From Synechococcaceae cyanobacterium (GTDB lineage Bacteria; Cyanobacteriota; Cyanobacteriia; PCC-6307; Cyanobiaceae), in NCBI GenBank assembly GCA_947458155.1, contig CANGZM010000007.1, positions 1-33,838 on the forward strand: 33,838 nt of DNA, read 5' to 3'. Shown piece after piece: positions 31,462-33,838 of the stretch. The position numbers and the translations under genes are program-made. Position 1 is the stretch's first letter. Every line of letters starts with the position of its first letter. The notes under the pieces were generated by a model. It saw nothing but the letters and a program-made list of their open reading frames with translations. It ran no database searches and was not told the origin of the DNA.

Positions 31462-32255
31462 ATCTGCTTCTCACCGCCGCCGGAGCCGGCAGTCGCTTCC
31501 GCCAGCAAGGAATCTCAACCCCCAAGCCGCTCATCCGGGTGCAGGGCAAGGAGTTGCTGCTTCATGCTCTTGCCTCGTTCGAGCTCGCCCATGGCGACCG
31601 TCTGCTGCTAGGGGTGCAGCGGCAGCACAGGGTCCGTCAGCAGCTTGAGCAGGTGCTGGCGGAGGAGCTGCCCGACGTGTCGGTGAGCTGGGTGGAGCTC
31701 GAGGAGCTGCTGCCGGGGCAACTCGCCACGGCGGCTGCCTGCGTTAGCAGGGCCTGGGGGGAAAACGACCAGGCGCTGGGGGGCCCCCTTCTGATCCACA
31801 ACTGCGACACGGGGTTCGCCTGGCCTGACGAAGGTGGCCGGAGCCTGCTGCCCGGTGAGTCTTACGGGTCCATGGCCGTGTTCCCGGCGGCAGGAGAGCA
31901 CTGGTCCTTCGGCCGCCCTGATCCTGCCGACCCTCGCAGGGCACTGGAGATCCGCGAGAAAAGCCGCATCTCCCCGTTGGCCTCGATCGGGCTCTACGGC
32001 TTCCGGCACGGCGGAGAATTCCTTGCCGATGCCCGCCGATGGCTCCGCGATACCCAACCGCTGCGGGGTGAACACTACGTGGCACCGCTGCTGCAGGGGG
32101 CCCTGGAGCGAGGTGAAACGGTGCTACTGCCGCGGGTGGAGGGGGTGCGGCTGTTCGGGACGCCACAAGAATTGTGCTCAACATTCGGTATCGACCTCGC
32201 GGAGCTGCGCCAACAGAACGCCCCAACCCCTGCTGGGGAGGAGGACCATGGCTGA
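31458..32255 (+). CDS. Sugar-phosphate/small-molecule nucleotidyltransferase
   Basis: MNLLLTAAGAGSRFRQQGISTPKPLIRVQGKELLLHALASF (GxGxR...PKPL signature). TTG start overlapping the upstream TGA. Confidence 0.82.
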   Translation: MNLLLTAAGAGSRFRQQGISTPKPLIRVQGKELLLHALASFELAHGDRLLLGVQRQHRVRQQLEQVLAEELPDVSVSWVELEELLPGQLATAAACVSRAWGENDQALGGPLLIHNCDTGFAWPDEGGRSLLPGESYGSMAVFPAAGEHWSFGRPDPADPRRALEIREKSRISPLASIGLYGFRHGGEFLADARRWLRDTQPLRGEHYVAPLLQGALERGETVLLPRVEGVRLFGTPQELCSTFGIDLAELRQQNAPTPAGEEDHG

Positions 32256-33153
32256 GCCGGTGCCGAGGCCCAGCCTCGTGCGGGTGGCCATTCCCCACCA
32301 CTGGCAGCCGCTGGAGGGTCGTGAGGGCCATGGCTCCCTGCGGCGCGAAGAGGGGATGCTGCGGGCAATCGCCCTGGCCCGCTGCCTCGGCGGGGTGCTG
32401 GCGCTGGCCCGTGGTGAGCGCGAGGAGATCCTGGCCATCGCTGATGATCGGATCGAAGCGGCGCCCACCCCTGCCTACCCGGCACGGCGACTGCCCGGGG
32501 TATGGGTCGACTGCCACGTGTTCGTCAATGGCGATGCCTGCCGCCAAGACGTGCTCGCGGCCTTCGAGCGCCGAATCAAAGTGCACCGGCTGCAACTGGA
32601 GGATCCGATGCAGCTGCCCGCAGCCGCCCGGGACTTCCTGCTGCGGGAAGCATCGACAGTGGCGGATCTTTCCCTCTATCTGGAAGATGATCTGGTAATC
32701 GGCGATCGGCTCTATGCCGACAAGCTGTTGTGGTTCTGCGAGCGCACCCAGCACCGCTACACGCTGATGCCCCACCGCTACGAGCTCACCGGCGTGGTCA
32801 GGGCGCCACGGTTGTTTGTGGATGGCCCGATTGATCCTGAGTACCTGCGGGGCTTCCAGGCAACGCAGCAGGGAGTGGCCCAAGGAAGGTTTTGGGATGG
32901 GCAGGAGGTGAGCTTCGATCTGGCGAGCAATCCCCATTCAGGCAGCTTCGCGCTCAGCCGCCCGCAGCAACAACGGCTGCGGCAGGAGGCCCTGGCCGCT
33001 ACAGAGTTCGTGGGGCCGCTGGAAACCGTGGCCACCGGCACCGTGCTGGCCGCATTTCCTGTGATGAAGGCTGGCTGGCAATGGCGGGACTTCCTGCTGC
33101 TCGAGCACGCCCACCCCTCCTTCCTGGCCTGCCGGTTTCGGCGGCAGGAATGA
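32248..33153 (+). CDS. Hypothetical protein, possible glycosyltransferase-like (EDD motif)
   Basis: [19 protein letters not shown]...[12 protein letters not shown]...[44 protein letters not shown]; overlaps upstream gene by 8 nt. Confidence 0.6.
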   Translation: MAEPVPRPSLVRVAIPHHWQPLEGREGHGSLRREEGMLRAIALARCLGGVLALARGEREEILAIADDRIEAAPTPAYPARRLPGVWVDCHVFVNGDACRQDVLAAFERRIKVHRLQLEDPMQLPAAARDFLLREASTVADLSLYLEDDLVIGDRLYADKLLWFCERTQHRYTLMPHRYELTGVVRAPRLFVDGPIDPEYLRGFQATQQGVAQGRFWDGQEVSFDLASNPHSGSFALSRPQQQRLRQEALAATEFVGPLETVATGTVLAAFPVMKAGWQWRDFLLLEHAHPSFLACRFRRQE

Positions 33154-33337
33154 GGTTTCGCCCACAATCACCACGCCGGCCTCACCCCGGATCACCTTGG
33201 ATTCGAACTCCAGCGCCCAGGGATGGATGCCGGGAGTATCGCCACGGCGGAGGCCATAGCGCACGAAAGTGACTCCCTCTGGCAGGGCCGCCCATGCGGG
33301 CGAGAGCGACAAGAATGTGAGAACAGGATGAATGGGC

Positions 33338-33364
33338 AAAAAAAGCTCCCCCGAAGGAGAGCTT
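33338..33364 (-). terminator. Rho-independent terminator with C(UUCG)G tetraloop
   Basis: Minus strand: AGCTCTCC-TTCG-GGGGAGCT-TTTTTT, 8-bp stem (one G-U) followed by T-tract, ~20 nt after the stop of the partial CDS. Confidence 0.9.
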
Positions 33365-33383
33365 GGAAAGGATCAACAGAGGA

Positions 33384-33838
33384 TCAGACCAAAGTAATTT
33401 GGCCGGGAAGAATTCCCCCGAGTGATTGTGTTTGAAAAAGAAGATCAGAGGAAGAATAGGTTTTTTGACTGTCTTGGATCCAGAGGTATGATGCGGTTAC
33501 GACGGAACCAGGGGCGCCAATAGTAGCCGTGAAGTTGTATGACTTGATGTTCGATGTAGTTGAAGCGTTGACCTGACCGGGTCCAGGGCCTAGAGGCAGG
33601 GCATCAAGTTGAATCGTGAGAGCGGCAAAATCAGTGGCCGTAAAGGCACCAAGGTTATTTGATGTGACCGCAGCACCCAGAGTTAGGGGGCCACCGGCTA
33701 GCTGGTTGGCTACAGCAGAAATGTTCAGCCTGTCATTAGCTGCAAATGCGTAGTTAATGAAACTATCAAATGTCAGCGTGGCCGCGGCTGCAGTTCCTGA
33801 AGTAGCAGCAGCTGATTCGGCAATTGAGTTGATGTTAA
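33384..33838 (-). CDS. C-terminal part of a secreted/surface-like protein (5' end outside window)
   Basis: Reverse frame is open from window end to TGA at 33386-33384: NINSIAESAAATSGTAAAATLTFDSFINYAFAANDRLNISAVANQLAGGPLTLGAAVTSNNLGAFTATDFAALTIQLDALPLGPGPGQVNASTTSNIKSYNFTATIGAPGSVVTASYLWIQDSQKTYSSSDLLFQTQSLGGILPGQITLV*. Ser/Thr/Ala/Asn-rich, Cys-free. Missing from ORF track because no start is in the window. Confidence 0.8.
   Translation of the reverse strand, partial: NINSIAESAAATSGTAAAATLTFDSFINYAFAANDRLNISAVANQLAGGPLTLGAAVTSNNLGAFTATDFAALTIQLDALPLGPGPGQVNASTTSNIKSYNFTATIGAPGSVVTASYLWIQDSQKTYSSSDLLFQTQSLGGILPGQITLV

Noticed and set aside
31744-32937. 397-aa minus-strand ORF across the NTase and EDD genes
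   Set aside because: Spans two overlapping forward genes with good start/stop coupling; the reverse translation is Pro/Arg/Gly-rich without motifs.
33195-33225. ggattcgaactcc resembling a tRNA T-loop on the minus strand
   Set aside because: The flanking bases do not form the T stem (GGAG is followed by CCAAGG, not CTCC) and no acceptor or anticodon stem could be found.

Overview
The window looks like a cyanobacterial chromosome segment (inferred picocyanobacterial, Synechococcus/Cyanobium-like, from gene content and GC-rich codon usage; not proven). Left part (1-13,169) is mostly housekeeping: a 5' fragment of an RpoD-like sigma factor (minus strand, absent from the ORF track), mgtE, glutathione peroxidase, gyrB, miaA, infC, a dienelactone hydrolase, a GntR regulator coupled to cysE, galE and secA. 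Right part (13,565-33,153) is an accessory surface-polysaccharide island: several glycosyltransferases, a short KpsT/Wzt-type ATPase plus ABC-2 permease, a SAM methyltransferase, three separate sulfotransferase domains (one fused to a GT2 domain), a CxPxR sulfatase, an OafA-type acyltransferase, and a compact operon pairing an APH-type kinase with nucleotidyltransferases. The island contains IS debris (IS630-like and IS1595-like N-terminal coding fragments joined tail to tail) and is followed by the C-terminal part of a secreted/surface-like protein (minus strand, absent from the ORF track) with a UUCG-tetraloop terminator. No CRISPR array, rRNA or tRNA was recognised. Best candidate for an undescribed system: an ABC-exported sulfated polysaccharide pathway with a sulfotransferase-glycosyltransferase fusion and a linked kinase/nucleotidyltransferase module that may make an unusual activated substituent.
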